A stretch of DNA of 64,000 nt from Eimeria necatrix (taxonomy: Eukaryota; Apicomplexa; Conoidasida; Eucoccidiorida; Eimeriidae), in the NCBI RefSeq assembly GCF_000499385.1, contig NW_013654583.1, forward strand, positions 1 to 64,000. The letters run 5' to 3'. This document shows, in pieces, positions 43,928 through 57,516 of this stretch. Within the stretch, counting starts at the first letter, position 1; every line of letters begins with the position of its first letter. The position numbers and the translations under genes were made by a program. The notes beneath the pieces are model-generated. The model made no database searches. It worked only from the letters and a program-made list of their open reading frames with translations, and had not been told where the DNA came from.

Positions 43928-45916
43928 CTTCCTCTTGGGCTCCTTAAACGCATAGGTTACGAGGCTCAGAATTTCTCAAGGACGTCTGAGAAGCGCACTG
44001 AGGAATGGGAGGCTAGCAACGCAGCCATACCCACAGTACGCTGCACCAATTGGGAAATCCACAATAAGCAGCAGAAATGTTGGAAATGAGCAGCCGGGCC
44101 CTGTCTGTGCTGGTTGTGCTTCTTGTGGTTCAGTGAACGTATCAACTGTCCCGAGTCCCTATGCCTCAAGTACCGAATGGCAGTAGAACCACAAGAAAGG
44201 GAACAGCTAGAACAAACGCAATTAAAAAGCACGCGGAAATCACTATAGAGTGTAACTCGCTTCGTTTAGATCTTCATGCACCATGCATCCGCCTTGAAAA
44301 AATGAAGGTCACGGGGAATTACGCTGCGAGGCAAACTTGGGTCCAAATTCCTGAGGTATCAGCCAAAACGCGGGTTCCAGAATGAAATCTTCGTAAAACC
44401 AATCAACGAATACTGTTTGCCTAATCAAGAGATATGAGAAAGCTGACCAAGTAGCGCATGTCGAGCGGCAAGGCTTGCCTAAGTGGCAATGGTAGGAGTG
44501 AACCACTGGCAAAAAGTTAAAAGCAGCTCGACCCAGTGCCACAATATGAGTGTAATTCCGTATTTACAACCGTATGAGACAAAAAAACAATGCGACAAGG
44601 GGATGCCTCACGAGCGCTCAGGGAGTCGAGCCTGTACCCTGTAACATCTGACAGCTAATGGCCAGCACCGACCTCAAGCAAATGCGACTTCTACAGGGAA
44701 AAACAAATTATTCCATTAAAAAAGCTCATATTATCCATGAAATAACGGTAGTTGCTGTTCTTTGGGTCCCTTAGGCGTCGATAGTGTCGAGAAAGCGGTC
44801 CAAAGCAGATCGAGCGGCCTCTTTCCTGTGGGGGAGCCAATGGTACATGCTGCTTCGGCGAATAGCTCCCCAGTAAATTCACCCAAACGTCCTACCTATG
44901 TAGCAAATTAGCACATATTTGCTCCATAAAATCCCTTCGAGAAGATCGTAACACAGTAGATCTCACCTGCCTGCCTCGTGCAAGCCATGGCCGTAACCAC
45001 GGCAAGTGGGACCCGCTCCACAGCACTTAAGAAAAGCTAGCAAAAGTAGACGATCCGCACTGAAATATTTACTATTTTATGTCAAGACACCAACCAAGTG
45101 AAGCACGTTGTCTCATAATGCGCATTTAAAGGCGAGCAACAATATCGACAAGGCGCCATGCGCAGTTTTCCAGCACTCTAGCACCAGTTCTGCACCGTTA
45201 AGCAATATTCATCTAATGGGGCTTCACGCTTCTGGTGCTCTTCACAGTGTGCTGTGAGTGACAGAAGCTGGGCTTAACTTTGAAGGACAAGTCTACGCAA
45301 GCACTACGCGTTACAGCACCACGACTTCGAAAGATGGAGCAGCCCTTCAAAGAACAATTGTTTCGCAATATTTGTTGATAATTATGTCCAACAAGAACGA
45401 AATATGCGAAGGGTGATAGCCCCCAGTGAAACAGACTGAAGGGGAAAATCCCAGCGGCTACAACATATCATACACTGCAGCCGAGCAAACACTGAAAAGC
45501 ATTACAGGCAGTCCCTGATACTATAGATGCTTTTGGTGGCGTAAAGGGGCTGAAAAAGCTCTGGAGGCATTCACTGAAACAAGGAAAGCTAGTAGCGTCC
45601 AGCAGTGCATAGCTTTCTGGCTGTTCGGAATATTGCCATACGAACGAAATCTTCATGAATATTTCCAGGCTAATGCAAGATCACAGAACGGAACAGCATT
45701 ATGCCATTGCAAGATTTTTTGTGGCCTTGAAATCGTTCACATTGTCAAAATCTCTTCTATAAAAGAAGGGCTACCTAGCAGTCCCTAGAGGCGCTTTCTA
45801 GTTTCTCCTCTTCATTAGGGTCCATTTTAGTGGCTCTAAATCAAACTGCCCCGGCTGACTAACACGCCTAATAGGCTGGAATGGCTTCGCAATGATTGTT
45901 TAAGCCCTCAGTTCCT

Positions 45917-46497
45917 ATGGGCGCTACTGCTTCTACTTCACTGCGTAATTTGAAGCTGCGCACCCGCACCGCTTCGGCCTCCAGCTGCCTCGCAGCAACG
46001 TCTCCAGGCTTATTGCTTTTCCTTTGCTGCATGCGCCCGGCTAATTACTATTGGAATGAAGCTTGTAGCTGTGGTAAAAACTGTTTATTATATTCATGGC
46101 ATACTGGAACGTATGTATCCCTCAAATTCGGTGGCATGTGCCCCCCACTGGTTCAGCTGTAGCCTGTCCTCACGGACACTATTGAAGGTCCTCACGCTTA
46201 TGTAAAGGGAATAATGGGCACTTCTCAAGCTCGCTTTGCCGCAGTGCCATGCATTTGTGGAGATCATCTTCGATATTCTACAGCCGCATTCGGTGGCAAA
46301 CCTGGAAGCCGTCTGCAAAGTACTTTTGCACATTCCTACGAGGGACTGCGGGTTAGAGGAGAGGTACAACGCTTTTGCGACTTGGGCAGGAAGCTCTTCT
46401 TCTCTATCAAGTAAAAAGTCCTTGCAGCGCTCGCTTTGCAAATGGTGTCAGCAAGGGGAAAAGTTTTTGGAAGTAAAACTTGAATGTTGCACCTTTT
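45917..46497 (+). CDS. Possible two-exon gene piece
   Basis: A frame from ATG 45917 begins MGATASTSLRNLKLRTRT, with Gly-2 as in myristoylated proteins. About 240 bp on, after a pyrimidine-rich CTTTGCCGCAG acceptor at 46241, comes CHAFVEIIFDILQPHSVAN and AVCKVLLHIPTRDCGLEER, which look like amphipathic helices and end at a GAG|GTACAA donor or read on to a stop at 46497. The junction phase between the two pieces could not be matched, and a minus-strand frame covers the same bases. No family recognised. Confidence 0.25.
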
Positions 46498-47903
46498 GCT
46501 AATTGAATGGCCCTGAAGTGGCGTTTTGTGCTCCTGCATTGTTTCTTGCTCGCTAGACTATTGCTGACGATTCTTTTCTTTGCATCATTGTCACTATGCT
46601 TCTCAACAAGAGGCATAATATTCTTTGCGTGGGGTAGTCGTGATTTTGCCCATCAAGCCAACTCGAATGGAACACTACTCACGCATAAAGGCGCGATTCA
46701 AGCCAGGCACCGGCTGGCTTTGTTTGCCTCTTACCCCATACGTTTCACTTTTCTGAGGTGCTACCCCTTGCCTCTCTCTTCCTGGCATTTACTTTTTTGA
46801 GGTACTCTATTTTAAGGTTTCGGTGTTTGTACGGCAATCACTGTGAAGAGCCTTCAAGAAATTAAAAGCTGCAGGCCTACGAGGCTTGTGAGGGGTGATA
46901 CCAGAGTGCACACAGGCTGAATGGCATTCATAGGCTTAAAATGTGGGCTCTTAATTCGTTGGTGCGCCGCTGTTCCTTTTTCCCCAGCAGCTCAATTCCC
47001 GAAGGCTGGGGCTCGCACCTGTTACAGCATCTGTCCCCAACACCTACAACACAACCAACTGGAATTTTTGAAAGTCGTTTTATCTCCTGGGTGAGGTCCC
47101 TTCGTCTTATAAAGTCGGTCATTAAATTTCCCACATATTTACAAAATGGCGCCTTACAATCCGGCTAAATACCGAAACCAGCAAAACCGTACCCTTCCAC
47201 TGAGATTCCTACACCAAATAACAGTTTTTCGAAGTTTTTTACACTATATTTTTGTAGGAACAAAATCATATATTTGTTGCGTGTCCCTTACACATGAAAG
47301 CAAGACGACGTAACAATGAACCTGCCTGGTGAGCTGCACACTTAGCGTCAATTGTAAAACTCGTTGCATTCGCCATTTGTGTTTTACCCTACACTACACA
47401 TCGAAGTGTAATCCTGTGTAACGCCGTGCCCTCTAATATGGATCGCCCCGTCATTTTCCTGGATAAGACTCCTGGACTAAAATATGCATCGCTGCTTGCC
47501 TAGATTGTTATGTGAACCGGGACGCATGTGCAGATGTACTTTAGTATTTCTTTCTCCTCTGCTCCTTTTATATCCAGATAAGCTCGAATACTTTGGCGTC
47601 TAACTGAAGACATTTCACCCCCACATTTCAACCCTAAGCCTAACGAGCACCTTCAGGCCTTTCAAGTGGGAGCTGGGTTTCGCAGCTAGCCAGTAGATCA
47701 CCCATATGCTGTATGAACCCCAATACCTTTTGCAATCATTATAAATCCAACAATAGGGCTCTGTAGGCTAGATCGTTGCTGTGCGAACGGAACAGACATG
47801 CACTACCTCCAGCCAATCCACGCATGATATAGAGCCTCAGGGCTTACACTTTCCACTGTCTCCATTTCACGAAGATGAAAACAGTAGGCGTTGCTTATGA
47901 AAT

Positions 47904-48212
47904 ATGCAATTAAGTGTGACTGTGCTGGCGTTTGCTACCATATTTTTAACACCTGTGCAGAGGTTCCAAGCGAGCAACTGCATGCATGCACCAGCTGAGT
48001 GGAGCGCTCGAAGCAGGGCATCATCGATCTGCCTCAATAAAGCAAGTCTTACATCTTTGGAACTATATCAGGTACCAAAAACCCATTTTGTTATCATCTG
48101 TGTTGGAAAAGATGCGCCGTGCCTTATGTGGAAGCCGCCTCTGGCACACTGCGGGCACGCCGTATGCGCCGTTCCGAAAATCACGCCCCAGCAAGCAGTG
48201 AATAGTTCGTAA
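47904..48212 (+). CDS. Possible secreted-protein first exon
   Basis: ATG-started frame with a convincing signal peptide (MQLSVTVLAFATIFLTPVQR, then FQASNC). It may end at a CAG|GTACCA donor near 48071 instead of at the stop. No downstream exon was found. The signal peptide could be chance in an A/T-rich frame. Confidence 0.25.
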   Translation: MQLSVTVLAFATIFLTPVQRFQASNCMHAPAEWSARSRASSICLNKASLTSLELYQVPKTHFVIICVGKDAPCLMWKPPLAHCGHAVCAVPKITPQQAVNSS

Positions 48213-48752
48213 CTTTGGTTCTATCAGTCTAGAATTAGACTCGTGTGTTCTTTTGAGCCCGTGCAAAGTGATTTTTGGTTGTTGCCGCAGAGCTGCTACT
48301 GGATGTACCTTCAAGAAGAGTGCTCCAGTCATGCAGCCCCCAGGTATCGGGGGGCAGGCTGACACAAGTAAGCAGGTAGATTCGATGAGCTGTAGTCGTT
48401 CTCCCCCACGTAACTGATAGGCTTTAGTTGTGAGTACATAGTTCGGCTAGGCTGAGCAACTTGGGACATAGAACCTGATGTCCCACGTTGTTCACAAGCC
48501 AAACCAAGAACTAGGACGCCGTACACCAGACAATTTGGCGGGGGGAAATTGCACAAATCGCCCACAGCCATTTGGAGATATTTGGCTGCAGAATGGACTA
48601 AATGGCAACGCAACCGTCGTTTTAAGCTGCTGAGAGCATCACGTGGCACTCCAGAGTGGTATTGGATGCAGATGCACACTGCTTATCTTGTTCCCGTTGT
48701 TCAGATCATACTTTTAATCCGCTATTGAATTTGCCATCAGTAGTAGTGTAAG

Positions 48753-51700
48753 ATGACGGGAGAATCAGATCCAAGCCGGGCAGCTGCTTCTATACTTTGG
48801 CGCTTAGCTTGCGCTGAAAAGCGAGTGGGTTTAGTTCAGTATCATTACCAAGAAGAGGACAGCAAAAGAGGCTACGTCGTAGCCCAGGCACCACAGCTGG
48901 AAAATTTCAACGGAACACCCCCCAAACACTTGCAGTCTTTGCTGTTTGCGAGGTTAGTTGGACCGCGTCCGAAGAGCGCTGCGAGGCTGCCAACCGTACG
49001 CTCCAGCTCATCTGTACGCGGCGATTAGAGAAAACGGGAATGTTCGCTTGTATGGTAATTGCAAAGTTTCACGTTTGAACACTTGAACACTCGCTTAACG
49101 GGTCCCAGTCCCTAGCCTCTTTATTTCGAGAACGCGCTGATGAACCTTTACGAATGATCGATATAACTTCTCACGCCTAGTTTTTGCGTACCATGAGTTT
49201 CTGAGATATCTGAAGCCATGTGACACAGCTCGTATTCTTATGAGTACGGTCTGTGTAACCTGCCTCCATCTTAGACGAAATTGTGCAACTGGGAGGCAGA
49301 GCAACACTCGCAGCTAAACAGATTTGGGTTGATCTCAGCGAGTGCTTGGGTGAAGCTGCTACGGCTCTACGGCGTTCGGGCTGACGGGCTTGACGGCCGC
49401 CTGCTGGCGGCAAGGATTTCTTCCAAAGATGATGGAGTTTCTTTGGCTGAGTCAGAAAACGCAACTTCGCTGCCAGTGAAGCCTCCAAATTACTGGAGCT
49501 GTTTTGTTGAAGTGCATTTGTCTCGTTGTCAGTTTAATAAGGACGTGAATTTCGTGTAGAGCTGCGATACTTGCTTCTTTGTTCTGCACCGCTGTGTTTT
49601 TGTTTCACAGTTTCCTTCGCTGGACACGGCCAAGCATATTATGCGACACTTCGACTGCCGATTCTGGAATGTGCCCTGAATCCCAGGAGCAGCCAGAAGA
49701 ACTGATAGCCTACATGGGCCTCCTGGAGGTTGAAGCGGCGGCAGATATAGCCGCTGCTGCTGCTGCAGCTTGTGATTGGTGCAGAGGGCAGTGCGTGCCG
49801 TGTACCCTATTTAGTTGCATCGATAAGTCGAAGACAGGTTTTGTAAAGGAAGGTGAGCTTGGTCTGTATGAAGAGGCGCTTAAAGGGACTAGGGCTTTGG
49901 AGGCGTCAAGCATGCCATAGCGTTTGCTCGAATTCACGCCTGACGCCATTTATGACCCAAAGTTACTTCTACCCATCGCTGCAAAGTGTCAGCTTTGGGC
50001 GTCCTCATTGCAACTCAGCGGATTTGGCTCGAGCAATGGCTATTCTTCAGCAGCCCTCTTTTTCGGCCGTTTCAAGGGTCTTCAATAGGCTGGATCGGTA
50101 AACTGTCTGCATGGTGCTGACTAGTGTACGAGTTGCCACAATGTTTCTTTCACAGTCTGTAGCTTAGGACTCTCGCGAAGAATCCTGTTGATAAAACTAA
50201 AAGGTCTGCTTACGTTTCCTGTTCGTGGTGACGCTTTCGACCGTGACAGGCGCAGCAAAGGTTCTCTTACTGCAGCTGATTGGGCAATAGAATTTCTACA
50301 CACTGAGGTTGCGTGCAAATGCGCTCGGCATGTTTGCGCTACTGGGTGAGCTGCCATAACGAAAACGATTGCTACTTTTATGGCCTCCTAGAATGGCCAC
50401 CTACTTATCATTTTAATGATTCTGTATAAAGTGGTTATTCCGCGTGAATTTAACTACTTGCAGGTTAGGTACCTCCCTAAAGTCTACAGTTTGTCCGCTT
50501 CCCAGTTCTCTACAAAAGGTACAGGAGAGCCCTCGTTCGCAGAGCCCTCGTTTGCAAAAAGAATGTCCTTCCTCCCGCTCAAGTCCTAGAGCACGGAAGA
50601 GGTCTCCACAGATGAGAGCACATCTGCTCACCGGAGCAGCGCCCAAACCTCGGGATTCGCCAAAACCCATACTGCCACGCAGCCTAGCGTGTAACACCAT
50701 GCCTTGCGGACGTTTACGCGTACTATCAGCAGGCGATGCATCTAAGCGCGTCTGTACAATTTGTCAACTTCCAAAAAGCATAAGTATCACAAGCCACTGC
50801 AGCGAAAACGTTGCAATTCAAGAGGCGAAACTGGCAACTCCGAAGTCTTTCGGAGGACCCAGTACAAAAGGGTCAAGGAATTCACGCCGCCACGTCTGTT
50901 GTTGCCGAGAGCAGACTTACTACATCAGGAGAAGTCCAAAATCTCAAGGTGCTCTTAGTTGGAGCCATCCGCAGAGAAGGCCAGAGAGCAACTCCTATGC
51001 TTGCCGAACGCCTCTCACAAAGCCCGGCACGTCATTCTCTCCTGCATATTTTAGTGGTGTTCCGGACTTAAGACAGCAAAAGGAATGGCTGCGCTCAAGT
51101 GGCACGGAGCAGCATAGCGATCCACCATCAAATCTTTTCGCCGCAAGTCCGGTTAGTACCGTTTGCACCTGCAAGGCAGGGCGCCGTGCCTCTTCTGCTA
51201 AGCTAAGAGGTGCTTCGGCTCGATACAGTCCTCAACCCTGCCATACGCAGCGAAGTGGCTTGCGATCCTTTAGCCCACCAACTTCATCAGAGCCATCTTC
51301 TGCGTCAAATTTTCGGGAGACTTCCTTGGATAGTCGAACTACGAAGAAGTGCTGCCACGCGCAGAAACACTCTGTTTCGCTTGACGAGACATCTTTGTCG
51401 CTCTGCATCAATTCTAAAAAGGGGGTGGCGCCAACGTCAGAGAAAGTGACAAGCACACGACCAGCTACGCCAGCAGCACTTCAAACAGAGCCATGCTCCC
51501 GTGCTGCGTCCTTGGAATTTCACGCCGCCACACACCCTTACCTTCCAGCAGGGCCAACTGAACCGACTACAACAGGTCAACAGTATCAGGTTGCTTCAGA
51601 GTCTATAAATTGTCCACATCTCTCGGTTCCGCCCACAAACGGTCTGCACCAAATGCTGTGCAACAATATTCTGCAGCAGCTTAAGAGTCATATCCAACAA

Positions 51701-53240
51701 CAGCTGCAGGAACAAGTGCAGCAGCAACTGCAAATCCAAATACAGCAATTACAACAGTCGATGTACCCAGTACCCCCATGTAAACAAAGAGGAAATGAAC
51801 AAGGAGACCTTTCGACGTCTCAGCTTGGAAGATTCCAGAATAAATGCCGTGGTGTCAACTACGAGAAAGAACAACACCAACCGCATCAATGCCAAGGGAG
51901 CTTGTGGCACTCCAAGACCGCTTTTAAACGCACTGCTACTGCCACACTCCCGACGGACTTTGTCGCGCATGCATCTGGCACACATGGACTTAAGCGCTGC
52001 TTTTCTGGGCCTGTGAACGGCACCTCACAGCGCTGGGACTCGTCTTCCACGCCTGAACCAGTCCCCAAAGCATGTGCCCAGAGGTTTCAGTGGCTCCACG
52101 GTTGGTCCGCGGAGTCAATGGGGTCGAAAGAAATGGAGTTAACTGCAACCCTTGAGGAATTAAACGCCAGGCATGCAGGGACCAACACAGTAAACAACGT
52201 AAAAAGTTATTCTGGAGCCATAGTAGTGTCTCTTCACTTTGAACTAAATACTACACGTTGAAAGAGTCCAAGCAAATGTAGCTCATGCCAAAATAGTCCT
52301 AAGCATGCGAACGTACTTTGATTTTCCCCGAATGCCAGAGCAGTGAAGCAATGAGCAGAAATAGAGAAGTGCAGAAACCAGCTCTGATTTTGTAAGTGCG
52401 ATATGGGCACTTCATGTGACCTGACTGTAGTACTCAGACGTGGGCTAATCAGTACTTGCTCGCAAAATGTGAACGTCTCTAAAGCAGAGACGGTGTGTTT
52501 CTTGTGGTAATTTCGTATATTCAGACCGGACTTCTCGCTAGTAGACATTTGGAGAGTTTTCGACCCAGAAGGAGTTGGCGTGTCGGAGGCGCGAGGTGTT
52601 CAGGACGGCCTTAGTCGGTTGGGTATCCGTTGCTCCTCACAAGAAGCCCAGTGCTTTATTTGGTACTATTGTCCTCCTCACCCTAGCGGGTAAGCTGAAG
52701 CCACACTACTTGTTTCTGCTACTTTCATAGGCGACGAATCACACTTAGGTAAGCATCTTGTCAGTGCATTTGTACGCTCAACAAGAAATATTACGTGCAG
52801 GCTAACGTTCCCCATCTTTGCTGGCCTTTTTGCCTCTGGAGGAGATGAACAGCTGCCTTTACTTCAATGCATCCAGAAGCAAAATCCAAGCACTGTGCCA
52901 GCCGCTTATTTGGCGTTGTCAGCAAAGACCAGAAGGCTACTATCATCCTTTCTGAGGCTTGCCCTTGACAAAGTGAGCTTCTACACTCAAAAGAGCACTC
53001 GATACTGGGATTCAGTGCCACATGCTCAGCAGACCTACACTGGACCATGGCTTCGAAAAGCCTTCCTATCTACAATGTATACGTAAGCTGCTAAGAAACA
53101 GGTGAACTGCAGTATGAGCGAGTGTTTGCAGGCCACTGCTCGTTGGGTTGCACAAAACCTCAAGCCTTCTGGGTGCAACGACACAATGGCAGCTTCCAGC
53201 AACCGCTTGGTGTGTTCCTGAAAACGAAATAAGAAGATAA
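48753..53240 (+). CDS. Multi-exon EF-hand domain protein
   Basis: Ten exons fit in phase: 48753-48952 (ATG), 49322-49544, 49611-49670, 49792-49904, 49993-50097, 50163-50345, 50464-52137, 52525-52689, 52801-53082 and 53132-53240 (TAA), about 1,040 residues. EF-hand-like loops appear as LFSCIDKSKTGFVKEGELGL (exon 4, good spacing), FDRDRRSKGSLTAADW (exon 6) and VFDPEGVGVSEARGVQDGLS (exon 8, imperfect). Between the second and third lies a 557-residue Ser/Pro/Gln-rich, probably disordered segment with a short Gln-rich coiled coil (KSHIQQQLQEQVQQQLQIQI). It is likely a calcium-responsive or structural protein, with no finer assignment possible. Exons 6, 7, 9 and 10 are firm; the borders of exons 2-4 and the end of exon 7 are less so. 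Confidence 0.66.
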
Positions 53241-55521
53241 CAATTGTTCTCGAGGATCTGTTGAGGGAAATGCCACTTTTCTGTAATCCAGTGACTGCCG
53301 TGTATCGCTAGGTTAGGCGTTTCCTGCTCCCACCCTTGTGCCTCCTGTCAGCTTGCATATGTATGCGGGCAAGCGTTTAGAGATGCGTAAGACTTTGAGG
53401 CAATTCTACTATCGATGGTAGACCCCCAGGTGGCCTACCAAATACGTTGACAGAGACTTAGACGCATTTAAAACGCAGACACTTATACAGGTAATCTCGC
53501 AATCGATTTTCCGTTTCTAGAGGCGGCTGTCTCAAAGCATTAATGCAGGTTTTGCTCATTTACCATTTGGAGGCCATGGAATCCCTGCATCTTTCTTTCC
53601 ACTCAAATCAGCGTAGCAACATCACTCTCGTGTATAAGCTCATCCCACGTGACCAGGTTCTTTTTTCTATATTTAAAGCGTATATACGCGATCCTGAGCG
53701 TTTTGTGAGATCGATTCAAGGCTTGATTGAATTTCAAATTATTTAATCCTCCCAGAGAGTCATACCAACAAGGCTTATCAAGGTGACTGACCTGCCGATG
53801 CAGCGCATACAAGAAACCATTGGCCTCCATGTTTACTATTTCGTGTGTGCTATACCGCCTATGCGGGAGTGTACAATACATAAAATGTCAATGGGCTCGC
53901 TCTAAGTATATGGCTAACTCAAATTTCGGAGGCGATTAAACAGAATCTCGCGCCAAAGCCCGAAGCCTTGTGGTTAATCCTGTCAGCGAGAATTGCAGCA
54001 AAAGGTGGGTACTGTATTTATTCAACAACTATTCTGGAAGGTAAGTAAGAGAAAGGTGTTGAGTTATTTCCCGGGGAAAGCGCCTCTTAGATAAATTCCT
54101 CCCTAAGAATTACGATGAGCCAACGAAGGCGCACTGCACCTCTCGTAAAGACTTTTCTGTCGTCGTGCACTGTCTCTCATTACAAACTCTGACCTTTATG
54201 CAGGATTATCGTGTCTAGCTGTTTTGTACGTGTCGGAATACCTGGGCACTCCTGTAGACAGGCTTTCTCCGTAAGAAGGCCACAACCACTTTTACGAGAG
54301 CTGCTTAATCAATGGCTTCAATACATGTTGAAGAATCTTTGGCCGTGAAGCGAAGATGCTGACGGCGGGGATCTGGGCTTAGTACCGAGCAAAGTTGCAC
54401 ATGTTCGTGGCAGCCTCCCCATGCCTGGATGAGCCAAACGATAGTCAATGACAAGTCGCTTCGGCAACTTGAACGCGTGTTTATGTGCAGTCTGGACCAG
54501 CGTTTGCGTGTTTGCTCATGTTATTTCGGAGCACTTTATCATAAGAAAGACTCAGGCAGGCGACTCTGCACGGATAAGCTTCCATTGTTGCCACTGGATT
54601 TTTGCATTCATTCCCAAAGCTACCAATGGTCTTTCTGCCGCTTCCTTGCCGCTACCACTGCAGGAGCCTCTCCCCCAAATGGTTTCGTGGCCTTCAAGCC
54701 AGTGACCACGCTCCACTACTACTAAAGGAGCTTTGTCGTTCAGGACTGAGCTACAAATGAGCAACAGGCTCAACGGTCCTTACAAACGGGAAAGTTCGAC
54801 ACGAGCTAGGGACGCCATGTTGTTGGACCCCCCGTGTGCGAAATGGGATTTTTGCATGCAGTGTAGAAAACTTGCAAGTAAAAAGTAAATCTTGTTCTAT
54901 ACGCGGAATGTGGTTCCACGAATGTTTTGTCGTAGCTCCGCATCTCAGGACAAAAGATAAAGGATCAGCGCATCTTACATCTTGCCGATGGCCTCACTAT
55001 CCGAATGAATTATTTTGTGCCTGTTAGACAGCATGCTGCCTGCACATATATTTTTAGTTGTAGCCACTTTTCACAGCCCCTAGATGCGCAGCAAAATACT
55101 CCTAGACAACCTGGACAGCATCTGCGGCGCCACAAACTGCCGCCAATACAAAACTTCAGCAGGCTTGAGTTGGCGGCTTCTGTAAAAGTTTCAATGGCTT
55201 TGCGTATGTTGGCTCCACTAGCTGCTCCTCAGCACTTGCGAAAATTGGTATGCAGCAGGGACCACGCCGGATCCCTCTTCAAATTATTTTTTGTCGAGAG
55301 GAGGCACAAAGCAGTAGGGCATTAATGATTGATGTGCATATACGCCTTTTACTGCAAACGATGAGCTACAGCCATCTGCTACTCTGCTCTTCACAAGATG
55401 TCTTCCTATTTGTAAGCAATCGACTTAACTGGAGTTGTGTGCATTCAAGTCCAGGCCTGGTGAATGGAACGCCCTTCTTCATCATCTGGCCCCACCATGC
55501 CGGCGAAGGCATGAGCCATAA
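53241..55521. other. Repeat-poor stretch, unresolved coding hints
   Basis: A plus frame at about 53546-53746 (ITLVYKLIPRDQVLFSIFKA, DPERFVRSIQGLIEFQII, stop) follows an ATGCAG acceptor. At 55077-55240 another plus piece runs from LDAQQNTPRQPGQH to SVKVSMALRMLAPLAAPQHL between a TTTTCACAG acceptor and a GTATGC donor, and near 55310-55411 a piece reads ALMIDVHIRLLLQTMSYSHL before GTAAGC. They may belong to an undetected plus-strand gene. I could not connect them. Confidence 0.35.
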
Positions 55522-56060
55522 CTATCCTGCAGTAGCAGTTGTCAAAAGCTGCATCACTTCGTGCGATTCCGCATCTTCTTTGGCAAATTTCACCACCCAT
55601 ACTTCATCAGGGCCTGCGTAATGCTTGCTGGAAGGCTTCAATGCCCTTCTCTGTGTGACTATAATTTTTTGCCTAGTCCGTAGATGCCACTTCTGCTATG
55701 CTTCTCCCTTAACGCTATCATTGTCTCGTGGCTGATCAGCTCTTCAAAGGAGAATCCGAAATCATCTGGAAAGCGCTGCTTATGCCTAAGAAATACGTAA
55801 TTAGTAGCTGCTAGGCAGCGCTCGCCACCCCTCAGTAGCCGGTCATGTCAATGATGTTTGCACTAGTGTGATGCCGCTTACCAACTGTTTGTGCCAGCCT
55901 CTGTTTCTCTCAAAAGGAATCGCGCCACCATTAATTTCTCGTTTACATACTATTCCTTGTACCTACAAATTGCCATTGCCTCTGACGCTTGATCCCCCCT
56001 GATGCGTGGCGGGTCCTTCTCAGATGTTTTACTCTCTAGAGGCTGCTGTACAGTTCCCAT
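55522..56060 (-). CDS. Small three-exon hypothetical protein
   Basis: Exons 55963-56060 (ATG at 56060), 55673-55785 and 55522-55613 (TAG) join in phase to about 100 residues. The protein begins MGTVQQPLESKTSEKDPPRI, continues AMAICRHKQRFPDDFGFSFE and ELISHETMIALREKHSRSG, and ends PDEVWVVKFAKEDAESHEVM. The second intron uses a GC donor (CTAG|GCAAAA); an alternative GT donor (GAA|GTGGCA) four codons earlier would also keep frame. Composition is charged and globular, with no signal peptide or membrane segment. The DEVWVVKFAKED strand recalls thioredoxin-like beta strands, but no CxxC is present. A plus-strand frame overlaps the last exon. No family recognised. Confidence 0.5.
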
Positions 56061-57516
56061 ACACTTTGAGGCTTTTCATTTTGGCTGTAGTGTTTCTTGG
56101 ACAAATTCAAGTTAGGGTGCCCGGCTTTCGGCAACTAAACTTCGTCATGTAAACCGTGTGGCCCTTACACTGGCTAGAAAATAACCCCGAGAGGCCATTT
56201 CTCCCTGGTGCACTTACTACAAACAAATCGCCGGAAGTCCTTATTCCGGCGCCTCAACAGTTTCCTACCAAAGCACCTCATACAGGGCTCCATGAATTTC
56301 TCTTTTCTTCTCTGCATTGCGTCCTAAAGCCTTGCAAAGTCCGGTTTCTGTACGAATACGCAGGAAGCGCAGAGTTGAAAAATTAAGGTACTAGCCGAGT
56401 CGGATCTTACCTTGAAGTAGTCGGGGCCTTCGGTCAGTGCCAGCCCTGGGTGGTTATTACACGAAATTTGCTCCAAGCACTGTTTTATGGGCTCAGAACG
56501 GCGTTTAGTAATAGAGTAAATTCAAATGCCCTTCGTTACTAGTGAAATATATTAAGCCTTAGCGCCGCCGTTTCTGAGTGGGAATTGAAAGCCATGCACA
56601 GGGTTTACCAGCAAGCCAGTGGAGCTGTTGCCAAATTCCTATCCAATAGACCTTGCGATGTTGCCCCTCTTTCGTTCATTCAGTGCGTTGAATGCGCAAA
56701 TTTTCCGAGGTTTATCCATAGATGTTTTGCAGCTGCGGTGGAGGGTACGCCAAGGCGCATCTCAGCTTCCAGTACAGCGGTAGCCATCGACAGAGCGAGA
56801 CCCACGGGATCACAAGGACCAGAATGTCACCTCTACGCGCCTGCAATCTGTTCACCAATATTTCTCAGCATCTACCTTGCTTAATATTGGGGCTTTTTGC
56901 AGACGTTCAATTATTTTATGTTGGGCTGGATACTATTCGCCTGCCCGTAGGAGCAGCAGGCAGGCTTCTGAACAAACACTGAATTTGTTAATACTCCTTC
57001 GAAAATATTGGCTCCTATCGTCTCAGTAGGATATTATGGGTACTTTCTGCAGTGTACCAACACGAAGGTCACATCACAACCCTCCACAGTGGAAGTTCCG
57101 GCTCAGTAGAGCCTCACATCTGGCGCCCGTGAGTGCCGGCCGCACAGATGGTATGCTTCCTATACTGATGCTGCGAACTACAAACACGTAACATCTCACT
57201 CAAGGGTCTCTGAGGACTGCCTTCAGGACAGTTCGTTCAGGTTGGGCAACTCGCGGCACTGGTTCCAACAAGTGCAGTCACCATCTTGTCTCTCACAGGC
57301 TGCGCGCTCTTCCGCCGATGTCTTACTTCAGTGGTAGAGCACAGAATTCTTCGTAGGCTTAGGAATCTCGAGGATTGTGCTTCCGTGTACTGGCCAGGCA
57401 AGAGGCTTTCTCGAGTGGAAGTTGAGGGCGAAAAATCCACGTTTTGTTGATTGTTGGGCCCGTCACGCAACCTTTCTGAGATTCCCCCCGTGCTGCCTGT
57501 TCAAGAACAATCGAGA
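56061..57516. other. Divergent intergenic gap
   Basis: Lies between the 5' ends of the small minus-strand gene and the large plus-strand gene at 57517, so it should hold both promoters. Short plus frames at 56156-56386 and 56585-56884 lack motifs. No repeats or RNA genes seen. Confidence 0.5.

Larger units (their letters stand above)
43928..48752. other. Long repeat-poor stretch with weak coding hints
   Basis: No gene model could be supported. Possible coding pieces are listed separately (45917-46497 and 47904-48212, both +). Other frames (44691-44882 minus, 46507-46800 plus, 48329-48679 minus) have mixed composition but no partners. No tRNA, rRNA or repeat array recognised. Confidence 0.45.
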
